Of a DNA stretch of 40,707 bases, positions 1 to 8,415 are shown piece after piece. The stretch is taken from positions 1-40,707 of the forward strand of contig JAGRLZ010000002.1 of NCBI GenBank assembly GCA_020441545.1, written 5' to 3'. Both the position numbers and the translations under genes were made by a program. This DNA is from Xanthobacteraceae bacterium (lineage in GTDB: Bacteria > Pseudomonadota > Alphaproteobacteria > Rhizobiales > Xanthobacteraceae). The notes beneath the pieces are model-generated. The model was not told the origin of the DNA, did no database searches, and saw only the letters and a list, made by a program, of their open reading frames with translations. The first letter of the stretch is position 1. Each line of letters opens with the position of its first letter.

Positions 1-627
1 CGCCGCGCTCTTGCCGTAACATGCACCGATCCGCTCCAGCGCCTGGTCGCTCTTCACGCGGCCCTTGGCCACCGGACTGTAGGCGACGGGCGTCATGCCG
101 TGGCGCCGGCACGCCTCGATCACCTTCGACTGGTCGAGATAGGGATGATACTCGATCTGGTCGCACACCAGCGGCTCGCCGGCGGCCGCGACCGCTTCCT
201 CGATCAGCGCGACGGTGAAGTTCGAGACGCCGATATGGCGCGCAAGCCCGGCCTGCTTGACGCGGACCAGCGCGCCCAGCGTTTCGGCCAGCGGAACCTG
301 CGGATTGGGCCAGTGCAGCAGCAGCAGGTCGACCTCGCCGAGCCGCAGGCGGGCAAGGCTTTCCTTCGCCGATCTCTCCAGTTCGTGGGGCGCGAAATGC
401 GTCGGCCAGATTTTCGTGGTGACGAACACCGCGTCGCGCCGCACGCCGGAGGCGCGCAGCCCCTCGCCCACCTCGCGCTCGTTGTCATAAGCCTGAGCGG
501 TGTCGATGTGCCGATAGCCGAGGCGCAACGCCTGCTCGACCAGCCGGGCGCAGGCCCGTCCGCGCAATTCCCAGGTGCCAAGACCGATCAACGGAATCCT
601 GGCGCCATTGGCCTCGACGACCTGCAT
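1..627 (-). CDS. Aldo/keto reductase, C-terminus cut by window edge
   Basis: Translating the minus strand from an ATG at 627 gives 209 residues with no stop before the window edge, so the C-terminal part (usually about 60 more residues) is missing. The frame reads as a cytosolic NADPH-dependent aldo/keto reductase: GLGTWELRG near the N-terminus, the tetrad Asp42 and Tyr47 (HIDTAQAYDNE), Lys72 (TTKIWP) and His105 (LLLLHWPNP), then HIGVSNF and the 2,5-diketogluconate-reductase-like stretch QIEYHPYLDQ. It would reduce small aldehydes or ketones; the substrate cannot be told. It lies 102 bases after a small XRE regulator on the same strand, which may control it. The family is sure, the substrate is not. 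Confidence 0.93.
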   Translation of the reverse strand, partial: MQVVEANGARIPLIGLGTWELRGRACARLVEQALRLGYRHIDTAQAYDNEREVGEGLRASGVRRDAVFVTTKIWPTHFAPHELERSAKESLARLRLGEVDLLLLHWPNPQVPLAETLGALVRVKQAGLARHIGVSNFTVALIEEAVAAAGEPLVCDQIEYHPYLDQSKVIEACRRHGMTPVAYSPVAKGRVKSDQALERIGACYGKSAA

Positions 628-729
628 GCCCGCCTCCCCGAACCGCACGCCTCGCCGAACGCGCGCCGCGATACCCGGGCGCGCTGGCGACGATCTGGCC
701 GGGAGAATATGGCCATTCGAGGCCGTGAG

Positions 730-1053
730 CTACGAGGCGCGTTCCCCGAGCACCGCGAACACCGTATCCGGGGCCCGGGCGATGACGGTCAACAGCGCAC
801 GCGCCGGTCCGCGCGGCAGGCGCTTGCCCTGCTCCCAGTTGCGGATGGTCTCGACCGGCACCCCGAGCCGGGCCGCGAACTCGGTCTGGGTCAATTGCGC
901 GCGCCGGCGCAATTCGCGAACTTCCGGTGAAGCCGACGACAGTGCGGATGCAGGGGCCTCGGGCTGATCCTCCCCGACCGGCGCCAGGGGAAATTCCCCG
1001 CCATCGCGCAATTCGACGATCCGTCCATCCGCTTTCAGGCGCAGCCGCCGCAT
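730..1053 (-). CDS. Small XRE-family HTH regulator
   Basis: A protein of 107 residues. The N-terminal 45 residues are variable (RRLRLKADGRIVELRDGG) and residues about 47-105 form a Cro/C1-type helix-turn-helix: RELRRRAQLTQTEFAARLGVPVETIRNWEQGKRLP, with the typical xTQxEFAxxLGVxxxTIRNWEQG pattern. It resembles the antitoxin-like regulators of the HigA/NadS type. No toxin partner (HigB/RelE-like) is seen on either side, so an orphan transcription regulator is the safer reading. It precedes the aldo/keto reductase on the same strand and is divergent from the polysaccharide deacetylase at 1181, so it may act on either. Start is the ATG at 1053. Confidence 0.85.
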   Translation of the reverse strand: MRRLRLKADGRIVELRDGGEFPLAPVGEDQPEAPASALSSASPEVRELRRRAQLTQTEFAARLGVPVETIRNWEQGKRLPRGPARALLTVIARAPDTVFAVLGERAS

Positions 1054-1180
1054 TGCGTTCCCCGTCGCTTGGTTCCGCCCACATGCTCGGCAATCAGCGT
1101 TAAGGTCCGATGAATGTGTGTTGGAACCGGCCGGATTTCACAGTAAAGCTCAAAACCGTGGCCCTCACGAGACCCGCCTC

Positions 1181-1999
1181 ATGCGTTCCGGACTCGCCCT
1201 GATCCGTCTTCTCGCCATCGTTCTGCTCGCCATCGTCCTGCTCGGGTCGTCCGCCGTGGTCCAGGCGGCCGAATGCCCGCGCCCGGGCACGCTCGGAACC
1301 TCGCGGGTCATGGTCGTCGACCCCGCAACCTACCCCCGCGTCGGCACCAAGAGCTTTCCGGGAACCCTGCCGCTAGCGGACAAGGAGGTCGTGCTGACCT
1401 TCGACGACGGGCCGGCGGCCACCACCCCGAAGATCCTCGCCGCGCTGCAGGCCGAATGCGTCCACGCGACCTTCTTCATGGTCGGCAAGGGCGCGCAAGG
1501 ACTGCCCGGGATGGTCAGGAAGGTCGCGGCCGCGGGACATACGCTCGGGCACCACACCTGGTCGCACCAGCACCTCAACAGAATCGGCTACGCGGCCGCG
1601 ATCAAGGAGATCGACCGCGGCATCACCGCCGACGAGGCGGCGCTGCACGGGGTCGCGACCCCGGTGCCCTCGACCCCGTTCTTCCGCTTTCCGTTCTTCG
1701 AATCGACGCCCGCTCTGCTGGACATGCTGCAGAAGCGCCATATCGCGGTGTTCGGCGCGGATTTCTGGGCCAGCGACTGGGAGCCGATGACGCCCGACCA
1801 GCAGCTCAAGCTTCTCGTCGGCCGGCTGGAAGCCCATCGCAAAGGTATTATTCTACTTCACGACCCCCGTGCCCAGACCGCCGCAATGCTGCCCGCCTTT
1901 CTCCGCTATTTGCGGGAACATGGTTACAAGGTCGTCCATATCGTGCCGCCGTCGGGGATCAGGCAATCCCGGCTATCGACCGGCACGCGCGGCAATTGA
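1181..1999 (+). CDS. Secreted NodB-type polysaccharide deacetylase (Sec signal)
   Basis: A protein of 272 residues that should remove N- or O-acetyl groups from a cell-surface or external polysaccharide. I chose the ATG at 1181 because a clear signal peptide follows (RSGLALIRLLAIVLLAIVLLG, cut near residue 29 after VVQA); a GTG at 1118 in the same frame only adds non-signal sequence. The NodB domain spans about 68-260: motif 1 TFDDGP with Asp75 and Asp76, motif 2 HTWSH with metal-binding His125 and His129, motif 3 FFRFPFF, and the late GIILLHDPR motif. The next gene is a paralogue in the same orientation, 54 bases downstream, so this looks like a tandem duplication with later divergence. The target polysaccharide is unknown. 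Confidence 0.92.
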   Translation: MRSGLALIRLLAIVLLAIVLLGSSAVVQAAECPRPGTLGTSRVMVVDPATYPRVGTKSFPGTLPLADKEVVLTFDDGPAATTPKILAALQAECVHATFFMVGKGAQGLPGMVRKVAAAGHTLGHHTWSHQHLNRIGYAAAIKEIDRGITADEAALHGVATPVPSTPFFRFPFFESTPALLDMLQKRHIAVFGADFWASDWEPMTPDQQLKLLVGRLEAHRKGIILLHDPRAQTAAMLPAFLRYLREHGYKVVHIVPPSGIRQSRLSTGTRGN

Positions 2000-2053
2000 G
2001 CCCGCGTTAATCGGACGGATTTAGTTTGCGAACGAATTGCTCAGAGGGCTGAA

Positions 2054-3469
2054 TTGTCGACCGCTCCCACAGGCAGGCCAGATCGCGACGATTTTGGATC
2101 GCATCGATCCGAAATCGTCAACGCCGTCGATTCCGATATCCCGGAGCAGGATGCGGGCGGAAAGCCGCGGCGTCCCGTTTCAGGCCGCACGCAGCGGCGA
2201 TCGTTTCTCGGCATCGGTGCGTCGATGGTCGCGGCGACGGTGCTCGCCGCCCCGGCATGGGCCGCCAACTGCCCGGGCAATCCCAACGCGCTCGGCACGT
2301 CGCGGACGCTGGTGGTCGATCCGATGGAGCACCCGCGCATCGGCACCATGCAGTATGCCGAGACGCTGCCGCTGCGCGATCACGAGGTGGTGCTGACCTT
2401 CGACGATGGGCCGCTGCCGCCGCACAGCAACCAGGTTCTCAAGATTCTTGCGTCCGAATGCGTGAAGGCGACCTTCTTCATCATCGGCCGGATGGCGCAT
2501 CAGTTTCCGGAAGGCGTGCGCAGGGTCCGTGCCGCCGGGCACACCATCGGCACCCACAGCGAGAATCATCCGCTGCATTTCAACAAGATGACGCCGGAGC
2601 GCATCAGACAGGAGATCGACCTCGGCATTGCCCATACCGCCGAGGCGCTGGGCGATCCGTCGGCGGTCGCCCCCTTCTTCCGGGTGCCGGGCCTGCGGCG
2701 CGGCCGGGTGATGGAGGACTATCTCGCCTCCAAGGGCATCCAGCTATGGAGCGCAGATTTTCCCGCCGACGACTGGCGGCACATCTCGGCCGATCAGGTC
2801 TACAACTACGCGATCTCCCGGATCGAGGCGAAGCGCCGCGGCATCCTGCTGCTGCATGATATTCAGGCCCGCACGGTGGCGGCGCTTCCGCGCATCCTGC
2901 AGACGCTGAAGGCGCGCGGCTACAAGATCGTCCATGTCGTTCCGGCAACGCCGACCCGGCCCCGGACCCCGACCCAGCCGTGGCAATGGCAACTGCATCC
3001 GCCGGCGCGGACCGTGGCGCTTGCGCACTGGCCGGCGGTGCCCCGCTTTCTCTTTGTCGGCACGGGCACCCTGCCGATCCCGCAATTGACGGCGTCCGAT
3101 CTTCACGATGGCCGGCTGCTGCGGCCGCCGAGATCGCGCCGGCTGGTCCGCGGGCCCGCCCGCTCGCGGATCGACCCGCTCTGGCCGCGCCGGACGACGA
3201 TCCGCGTTGCGCTGCGGGCGCCGGTGCTGCCGGCTCCCGGGCAGGCGATCTTTGCGCAGCTGGACAAGACGCATACGCAGAACTTCGGGGTGGCGGCGCT
3301 TCCGCGACCCAAGCCGGTGGCGCAGCCGGCACTCGACGATGCCAGCATCGGCAGGATGATCTCGACCGACATCGGCAGCGCGGGCACGGTGGCGCCGCAA
3401 CCGCGCCTTCCCGGAAGCGTGCCGATCGCCGGACCTTCTCTCCGGCAGCCAGCCCCTGCCGCCAACTGA
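2054..3469 (+). CDS. NodB-type polysaccharide deacetylase with Tat signal and long C-terminal tail
   Basis: A protein of 471 residues, paralogous to its upstream neighbour. A TTG at 2054 is the likely start: it has GAGGG five bases before it and keeps the twin-arginine motif TQRRSFLGIG (Arg48-Arg49) followed by a hydrophobic core and AWA/A near residue 70, so the protein is probably exported folded by the Tat route. The NodB domain (about 108-300) has TFDDGP with Asp117/Asp118, HSENH with His168 and His172, FFRVPG and GILLLHD. Residues about 300-471 form a Pro/Arg/Ala-rich tail with no recognised fold, possibly for cell-wall attachment. The two NodB genes share residues in several motifs (GTSR, MVVDP/LVVDP, VVLTFDDGP) but use different export routes. 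Confidence 0.9.
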   Translation: MSTAPTGRPDRDDFGSHRSEIVNAVDSDIPEQDAGGKPRRPVSGRTQRRSFLGIGASMVAATVLAAPAWAANCPGNPNALGTSRTLVVDPMEHPRIGTMQYAETLPLRDHEVVLTFDDGPLPPHSNQVLKILASECVKATFFIIGRMAHQFPEGVRRVRAAGHTIGTHSENHPLHFNKMTPERIRQEIDLGIAHTAEALGDPSAVAPFFRVPGLRRGRVMEDYLASKGIQLWSADFPADDWRHISADQVYNYAISRIEAKRRGILLLHDIQARTVAALPRILQTLKARGYKIVHVVPATPTRPRTPTQPWQWQLHPPARTVALAHWPAVPRFLFVGTGTLPIPQLTASDLHDGRLLRPPRSRRLVRGPARSRIDPLWPRRTTIRVALRAPVLPAPGQAIFAQLDKTHTQNFGVAALPRPKPVAQPALDDASIGRMISTDIGSAGTVAPQPRLPGSVPIAGPSLRQPAPAAN

Positions 3470-3711
3470 GCGGATTCCCGTCAGGCCGGCACGCAAGGTT
3501 CCGTGCCCGAACAAAACGACAAGCGGCGAACCTGATTCAGCGCAGCCGGATCGGCCCCTGGCCGCGGCCCGATGCACCGCCCGGCGACCCGCGATTCCTC
3601 CGATCACAAATCGGTAGAATCTTGCCCATGGCGGCTCTTGTCGCGCCGATGGCGATTTGTTACACGAGCGCCGTGATCCGGTCCGGGAGACAAGCCCCGG
3701 GCGGTCTTCCA

Positions 3712-3796
3712 GCGCTCGTGGCGGAATTGGTAGACGCGCTGCCTTGAGGTGGCAGTGAGTAACATCGTGGGGGTTCGAGTCCCTCCGAGCGCACCA
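3712..3796 (+). tRNA. tRNA-Leu, anticodon GAG
   Basis: An 85-base class II tRNA. Acceptor arms GCGCTCG (3712-3718) and CGAGCGC (3786-3792) pair perfectly, with discriminator A and an encoded CCA (3794-3796). The anticodon arm is CTGCC-TTGAGGT-GGCAG, giving GAG. The extra arm after it is long, as in leucine tRNAs, and the T-arm has GGTTCGAGTCC. It reads CUC codons. Confidence 0.97.
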
Positions 3797-3811
3797 CCGC
3801 AAGACGTCATT

Positions 3812-3874
3812 CTTGTTTTTGCGAAACGCCCGCTTGTTTTTGCGAACAGCCTGCTTGTTCTTGCGGAACGCCAG
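3812..3874. repeat. Three tandem 21-bp repeats just after tRNA-Leu
   Basis: Three near-identical 21-base units run at 3812-3832, 3833-3853 and 3854-3874. The shared pattern is CTTGTTTTTGCGAAACGCCCG, with a few changes in units 2 and 3. They begin 15 bases after the tRNA CCA. The T-rich core could end tRNA transcription, but no strong hairpin is present. Confidence 0.8.
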
Positions 3875-3918
3875 ATCGATCCCTGAAGAATCCGGACAAG
3901 GCGATGGCCCCGCGCCGG

Positions 3919-4161
3919 TCAGCGCTGGTCGGGATTCTTCGGCAGCATCCGTTTGACTTCGACGGAAATCCGGTTGCGATCCACGGTCACCATGCCGCTG
4001 GCGATCGGCAGGTTGTTGGCGAGCACCTTGACCTCGTCCTGCTCGGTGGCATCGAGCTCGATGATGGCGCCACGGCTGAGCCGCAGCACCTGGTGAACCG
4101 GCATGGTCGTCGTGCCAAGCACCACCATCAAATCAACGCTGACTTTATCGAGGGTTGCCAC
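3919..4161 (-). CDS. Small FliN-like (SpoA domain) protein
   Basis: A protein of 80 residues that is almost entirely one SpoA/FliN domain: VDLMVVLGTTTMPVHQVLRLSRGAIIELD, then DEVKVLANNLPIASGMVTVDRNRISVEV. In flagellar FliN this fold forms the lower C-ring of the motor switch. The start is a GTG at 4161; an in-frame stop just upstream rules out a longer form, and no clear ribosome site is visible. FliN proteins usually carry an extra N-terminal region and sit in flagellar operons; here no other flagellar gene is near and lipB is divergent at 4227. I know this lipB-adjacent short fliN-like gene from Bradyrhizobium relatives. It may be the true FliN C-ring subunit or a detached homologue. Confidence 0.85.
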   Translation of the reverse strand: MATLDKVSVDLMVVLGTTTMPVHQVLRLSRGAIIELDATEQDEVKVLANNLPIASGMVTVDRNRISVEVKRMLPKNPDQR

Positions 4162-4226
4162 CGGGCTACAAACTCACAATATGCGGAACCTGCAATCCCT
4201 GCACTACGCCACGTTATGGTTAGGCA

Positions 4227-4949
4227 ATGGTTAACAGCCGCGACAGCCTGGATCTGGCGCCGTTCACATCGCCCGCCGCCGGACCTGTCGAATGGCTGAT
4301 CTCCGACGCGCCGGTCGGTTACGAGGAGGCGCTTGCCGCCATGGAGGTGCGCGCGGCGGCCATCGCCCGCGGCGAGGCATCGGAACTGGTCTGGCTGCTC
4401 GAGCATCCGCCGCTTTACACCGCGGGCACCAGCACCGGGGGCACCACGCCGGCGACGCCATTCCCCATGTTCGAGACCGGCCGCGGCGGCCAGGTGACCT
4501 ATCACGGCCCCGGCCAGCGGGTGGTCTACCTGATGCTCGACCTGAAGCGCCGCAGGCCCGACGTACGCGCCTATGTGGCCAGCCTCGAAGCGCTCATCAT
4601 CCGCACGCTCGCCGCCTTCAACATCAAGGGCGAGCGGCGGGAGGACCGTGTCGGGGTCTGGGTCGCCCGCCCTGACAGGGGGCCGGGCCACGAGGACAAG
4701 ATCGCCGCGATCGGCGTGCGGCTGAAGCGCTGGGTGTCGCTGCACGGCATCTCGATCAATGTCGATCCCGACCTCAGCCACTTCGCGGCGATCGTGCCTT
4801 GCGGCATCGTCGATCCGCGTTACGGCATCACCAGCCTGGTCGATCTCGGCCAACTCGCCTCGATGGCCGATCTCGACATCGCGTTGCGCAAGGCATTTGA
4901 AGAGGTGTTTGGCCCGGCGGCGGCACCGTTTCCGGCGGACGCGAGCTGA
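4227..4949 (+). CDS. lipB: Octanoyl-ACP:protein N-octanoyltransferase LipB
   Basis: A protein of 240 residues. LipB moves an octanoyl group from acyl carrier protein to the lipoyl domains of 2-oxoacid dehydrogenases and the glycine cleavage H protein, the first step of lipoate synthesis in the cytosol. Visible signatures are [11 protein letters not shown], the family hallmark [12 protein letters not shown] (about 86-97), the catalytic lysine in [19 protein letters not shown] (Lys158) and the acyl-carrying cysteine in IVPCGI (Cys192). Length is normal for the family. It is divergent from the FliN-like gene and convergent with the acylphosphatase; no lipA is in the window. Confidence 0.97.
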   Translation: MVNSRDSLDLAPFTSPAAGPVEWLISDAPVGYEEALAAMEVRAAAIARGEASELVWLLEHPPLYTAGTSTGGTTPATPFPMFETGRGGQVTYHGPGQRVVYLMLDLKRRRPDVRAYVASLEALIIRTLAAFNIKGERREDRVGVWVARPDRGPGHEDKIAAIGVRLKRWVSLHGISINVDPDLSHFAAIVPCGIVDPRYGITSLVDLGQLASMADLDIALRKAFEEVFGPAAAPFPADAS

Positions 4950-4973
4950 AGGACGGCCCCGCCGGTCGGTGCC

Positions 4974-5273
4974 TCAAACCGTCGACAGAACGGAAAACCG
5001 CTCGCCCGGATGCCGGGGGCCGAGCATGTCGTCACCGACCGGCGTCGCATCCACGGCCTCGACACGCGCCGACGCCGGCCCGCGCCGGCAGGCTTCGATC
5101 ATCTCCGCCACGGTTGCGGCCGGCCCGGCCAGCACCGCCTCGACGCTGCCGTCGCGCCGGTTGCGCACCCAGCCCGCCAATCCGCGCCGCATCGCCTCGC
5201 CGGCGAGCCATGCGCGATAGCCGACACCCTGGACACGTCCGCGGATCGTCACATGGGACACGGCCGCCGTCAT
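4974..5273 (-). CDS. acyP: Acylphosphatase
   Basis: A protein of 99 residues, the usual size. Acylphosphatases split carboxyl-phosphate bonds such as those of acetyl or carbamoyl phosphate in the cytosol. The defining motif [11 protein letters not shown] gives the phosphate-binding loop with catalytic Arg20, and [14 protein letters not shown] gives catalytic Asn38. It starts 3 bases after the stop of the oxaloacetate decarboxylase gene and is probably the last gene of the pccA - decarboxylase - acyP operon. Its role there is unclear; acyl-phosphate breakdown beside a carboxylase is suggestive only. Confidence 0.95.
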   Translation of the reverse strand: MTAAVSHVTIRGRVQGVGYRAWLAGEAMRRGLAGWVRNRRDGSVEAVLAGPAATVAEMIEACRRGPASARVEAVDATPVGDDMLGPRHPGERFSVLSTV

Positions 5274-5276
5274 CGC

Positions 5277-6143
5277 CTATCGCCCGATCTTCAAGAATGC
5301 CGACTGCCGTCCGGCAACCGCGTCGCCCCGCATGACGCGATTCATCAAGTCAGAAGATGCGATGTTTTTCAAATCCCTGGGGCCGGCGCCTTCGACAATC
5401 GCTTTAAGCGTTTCATGCACTGCCTGAGTCGCGGCGGCGATCGGCGCGTGACCCTGCACCGCGATCCGGACCCGATTGGCGGCAAGATGGTCCGGGTCGG
5501 CGAGGTCGTCGGTGACGCCGCCGAGCACGATCGGCAGCCGGGTCTCCGCCGCCACCGCCTCGAGGTCGGCGCGGCGCTTCAGGCCGGTGAAAAACAGCGC
5601 ATCCACGCCGGCCGCCTCATAGGCCGTCGCGCGTGCCATCGCATCCGCCAGATCGGTAACGCCGGCCGCCCCGGTGCGGCCGATGACGACCAGCGACGGA
5701 TCGCGGCGCGCCTTGAGCGCCGCCCTGATCTTGCCGACGCCCTCATCCGGCGAAATAAGCTGGGTGCCGACCTGTCCAAAGGCTTGCGGCAATAACGTGT
5801 CCTCGATCGTGAGGCCCGCCGCACCCGCGGCTTCCAGTTCCTCGACGGTCCGGCGCACATTGAGCGCATTGCCGTAACCGTGGTCGGCATCCACCAGCAC
5901 CGGCAGCGCCGCCGCGCGCGACATCCGCCGGACCTGCTCCGCCAGTTCCGTCAGCGTAATCAGCGCCAGATCGGGATCGCCCAGGATCGCCAGCGACGCC
6001 ACCGAGCCGCCGAACATGCCGACGTCGAAGCCGAGATCCTCGGCGATGCGGATCGAGATGGCGTCATAGACCGACGCCGGACGCACGCAGCGCGATCCGG
6101 CCAGGATCGCCCGCAACGCCTCACGACGCTCGCGCCAGGCCAT
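5277..6143 (-). CDS. Oxaloacetate decarboxylase, isocitrate lyase/PEP mutase superfamily
   Basis: A protein of 288 residues with the TIM-barrel fold of the isocitrate lyase/PEP mutase superfamily. Features seen: RPASVYDAISIRIAEDLGFDVGMFGGS at the N-terminus, the Mg-binding stretch LVDADHGYGN (Asp85, Asp87), TIEDTLLP, and VIGRTGAAG. It lacks the KGNKC-type catalytic loop of isocitrate lyase and methylisocitrate lyase, and matches the compact Mg-dependent oxaloacetate decarboxylases (oxaloacetate to pyruvate and CO2) described in Pseudomonas and annotated in Bradyrhizobium. It follows pccA by 9 bases and precedes acyP by 3, so all three are probably one transcript. A 2-methylisocitrate-lyase-like role is the main alternative. 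Confidence 0.88.
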   Translation of the reverse strand: MAWRERREALRAILAGSRCVRPASVYDAISIRIAEDLGFDVGMFGGSVASLAILGDPDLALITLTELAEQVRRMSRAAALPVLVDADHGYGNALNVRRTVEELEAAGAAGLTIEDTLLPQAFGQVGTQLISPDEGVGKIRAALKARRDPSLVVIGRTGAAGVTDLADAMARATAYEAAGVDALFFTGLKRRADLEAVAAETRLPIVLGGVTDDLADPDHLAANRVRIAVQGHAPIAAATQAVHETLKAIVEGAGPRDLKNIASSDLMNRVMRGDAVAGRQSAFLKIGR

Positions 6144-6152
6144 CGGCGTCCC

Positions 6153-8171
6153 TCAGGCGAATTCGAGGATCAGCGCATCCACCGCCAGCGTCGCACCCGG
6201 CGCGGCGTGGATTTTCTTCACCGTGCCGTCACGCTCGGCGCGCAGCACGTTCTGCATCTTCATTGCCTCGACCACGGCCAGCGCCTCCCCGGCCTTGACC
6301 TCCTGCCCCTCGGTCACCGCGATCGAGACCACGAGCCCGGGCATCGGGCACAGCAGTTTCTTGCCGGTATCGGCCTTGTTCTCCAGCGGCATCAGGCGCG
6401 CCGCCTCCGCTTCGGTCTCGGTGAAGACGTTGGCCAGCACCTCGCAACCCTGATGGGCGATGCGGATGCCATTGGAGGTCGGCCGGATCTGCGCAACCAC
6501 GCTGGTGCCGTCGACGGTTCCGAACCAGACCGGCTTTCCGGGCGTCCATGCCGAGACCACGGTATGGGGGCTTTCCAGCGCGCCGTCGGCGCCGACGAAG
6601 CGGATCACGATCGCCTCGTCACCGTCACGGGCGATGTCGAGCCCGATTTCCTCGCGGTCGAGCCAGACCGCGCGGCGCTGCTCCCGGCGCACCGGACGGC
6701 CGATCATCTGGCCGGAAATCTGCCGCTTGCGCTCGCCATAGACGTGATCGACGGCGGCGGCGACCGCGGCGAGCCGCCGGCCGATCTCGCCTTCCGGCAC
6801 CTGCCCGGTGAAGCCGTCGGGGAATTCCTCGGCAATGAAGCCGGTCGACAGCCGCCCCTCGCGCCAGCGCCGATGGCTCATCAGCGCCGACAGGAACGGA
6901 ATGTTGTGGCGGATGCCGTCGACATAGAATGCATCCAGCGCCTGGGACTGCGCCTCGATCGCGGCGGCCCGCGACGGCCCGTGGGTCACCAGCTTGGCGA
7001 TCATCGGGTCGTAGAACATCGAGATCTCGCCGCCCTCCTGGACGCCGGTGTCGTTGCGGATGGTGATCCCGTCGGCGGTGCTCTCGGCCGGCGGCTGATA
7101 CTTCACCAGCCGCCCGATCGACGGCAGGAAGTTGCGGAACGGGTCTTCGGCATAGACACGGGACTCGACCGCCCAGCCGGTCAGCGTGATGTCCTTTTGC
7201 GCGAGGGCCAGCTTCTCGCCCGCGGCGACGCGGATCATCTGCTCGACCAGATCGATGCCGGTGACGAGTTCGGTGACCGGATGCTCGACCTGCAAACGGG
7301 TGTTCATCTCGAGGAAGTAGAAGCTCTTGTCCTGCCCCGCGACGAATTCCACCGTGCCGGCGGAGTCGTAATTCACCGCCTTGGCCAGCGCCACCGCCTG
7401 CTCGCCCATGGAGCGCCGCGTGGCCTCGTCGAGCAGCGGGCTCGGCGCCTCCTCGATCACCTTCTGGTTGCGGCGCTGGATCGAGCATTCGCGTTCGCCG
7501 AGATAGACGACATTGCCGTGCTTGTCGCCCAGCACCTGGATTTCGATGTGACGCGGATCGACGATGAACTTCTCGACGAAGACGCGGTCGTCGCCGAACG
7601 ACGCCTTGGCTTCGGCCTTGGCGAGGTTGAAGCCTTCGGCGACCTCGGCCCGTGAATGGGCAATGCGCATGCCCTTGCCGCCGCCCCCGGCGGACGCCTT
7701 GATCATCACCGGATAGCCGATCTCGTCGGCGATCCGGACCGCGTGCTGGTCGTCCTCGATCACGCCGAGGAAGCCCGGCACGGTCGAGACCTTGGCCTTG
7801 GCGGCCGCCTTCTTCGATTCGATCTTGTCGCCCATCGCGGCGATCGCCCCGGGATTGGGGCCGATGAAGACGATGCCGGCATCCGCCAGCGCCTTGGGAA
7901 ACGCCTCGCGCTCGGAGAGGAAGCCGTAGCCCGGATGCACCGCCTCGGCGCCGGTCTTGCGGCAGGCGTCGACGATCCGGTCGATCAGCAGATAGCTCTC
8001 GGCGGCGGGCGGCGGGCCGATCAGGACCGCCTCGTCGGCCATCTCGACATGAAGCGCGTCGCGGTCGGCCTCGGAATACACCGAGACGGTTTCGATCCCC
8101 ATGCGGCGGGCGGTCTTGATGATCCGGCAGGCGATCTCGCCGCGGTTCGCGATCAGAATTCGTTTGAACAT
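6153..8171 (-). CDS. pccA: Acetyl/propionyl-CoA carboxylase alpha subunit (biotin carboxylase + biotin carrier)
   Basis: A protein of 672 residues starting at the ATG at 8171 (MFKRILIANRGEIACRI, the family's standard N-terminus; 12 extra upstream codons are not needed). Order of parts: biotin carboxylase N-domain (1-110), ATP-grasp (115-320) with ASAGGGGKGMR, EKFI and the HIEIQVLGDKHGNV and LEMNTRLQVEHPVTE stretches, C-domain (335-445), a linker/BT domain, and a C-terminal biotinyl domain with EAMKM, the biotinylated lysine being about Lys638. It charges biotin with bicarbonate using ATP; the carboxyl transferase (pccB) is not in this window. It heads an operon with oxaloacetate decarboxylase and acyP. 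With 3-methylcrotonyl or acetyl-CoA carboxylase as alternatives, propionyl-CoA is the likeliest substrate. Confidence 0.93.
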   Translation of the reverse strand: MFKRILIANRGEIACRIIKTARRMGIETVSVYSEADRDALHVEMADEAVLIGPPPAAESYLLIDRIVDACRKTGAEAVHPGYGFLSEREAFPKALADAGIVFIGPNPGAIAAMGDKIESKKAAAKAKVSTVPGFLGVIEDDQHAVRIADEIGYPVMIKASAGGGGKGMRIAHSRAEVAEGFNLAKAEAKASFGDDRVFVEKFIVDPRHIEIQVLGDKHGNVVYLGERECSIQRRNQKVIEEAPSPLLDEATRRSMGEQAVALAKAVNYDSAGTVEFVAGQDKSFYFLEMNTRLQVEHPVTELVTGIDLVEQMIRVAAGEKLALAQKDITLTGWAVESRVYAEDPFRNFLPSIGRLVKYQPPAESTADGITIRNDTGVQEGGEISMFYDPMIAKLVTHGPSRAAAIEAQSQALDAFYVDGIRHNIPFLSALMSHRRWREGRLSTGFIAEEFPDGFTGQVPEGEIGRRLAAVAAAVDHVYGERKRQISGQMIGRPVRREQRRAVWLDREEIGLDIARDGDEAIVIRFVGADGALESPHTVVSAWTPGKPVWFGTVDGTSVVAQIRPTSNGIRIAHQGCEVLANVFTETEAEAARLMPLENKADTGKKLLCPMPGLVVSIAVTEGQEVKAGEALAVVEAMKMQNVLRAERDGTVKKIHAAPGATLAVDALILEFA

Positions 8172-8367
8172 GAGAGGCTTACTGCAACCAAAAACGAAGG
8201 ATTTCAACCAGCGGGCGAGGACGGCTCACCATACCGTGAGGGGACAATCTGGCACGGCCAGCGGGCTGTAACAATTCCGTTGCAGCCGGAATCTCCACCG
8301 TGCCGGTCGCCCGAACCCGGCAGCGTCATGTTTCATGAGGGATTTAGATGCGCCCTGCAAGCCTGCC

Positions 8368-8415
8368 GGCAAGTCCGCTGGCAAGTCCGCTGGCAAGTCT
8401 GCCGGCAGGTCTGTG
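8368..8415. repeat. Four 12-bp tandem repeats
   Basis: Four units of 12 bases: GGCAAGTCCGCT twice exactly (8368-8379, 8380-8391), then GGCAAGTCTGCC (8392-8403) and GGCAGGTCTGTG (8404-8415). Weaker CTGCC-rich copies flank them to about 8440. The period is a multiple of three, but no gene covers it. Likely a slippage-prone minisatellite. Confidence 0.8.

Noticed and set aside
100-930. Plus-strand open frame over the aldo/keto reductase and XRE genes
   Set aside because: The minus-strand translation shows two recognisable proteins with catalytic or HTH motifs; the plus frame has none.
730-1053. Antitoxin of a toxin-antitoxin pair
   Set aside because: No small toxin-like gene overlaps or adjoins it; both neighbours are metabolic or envelope genes.
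3812-3874. CRISPR array
   Set aside because: Units are 21 bases and directly adjoining, with no unique spacers and no cas genes anywhere in the window.
5880-7655. Long plus-strand open frame antisense to pccA
   Set aside because: Shadow of the carboxylase frame; no domain and no start signal.
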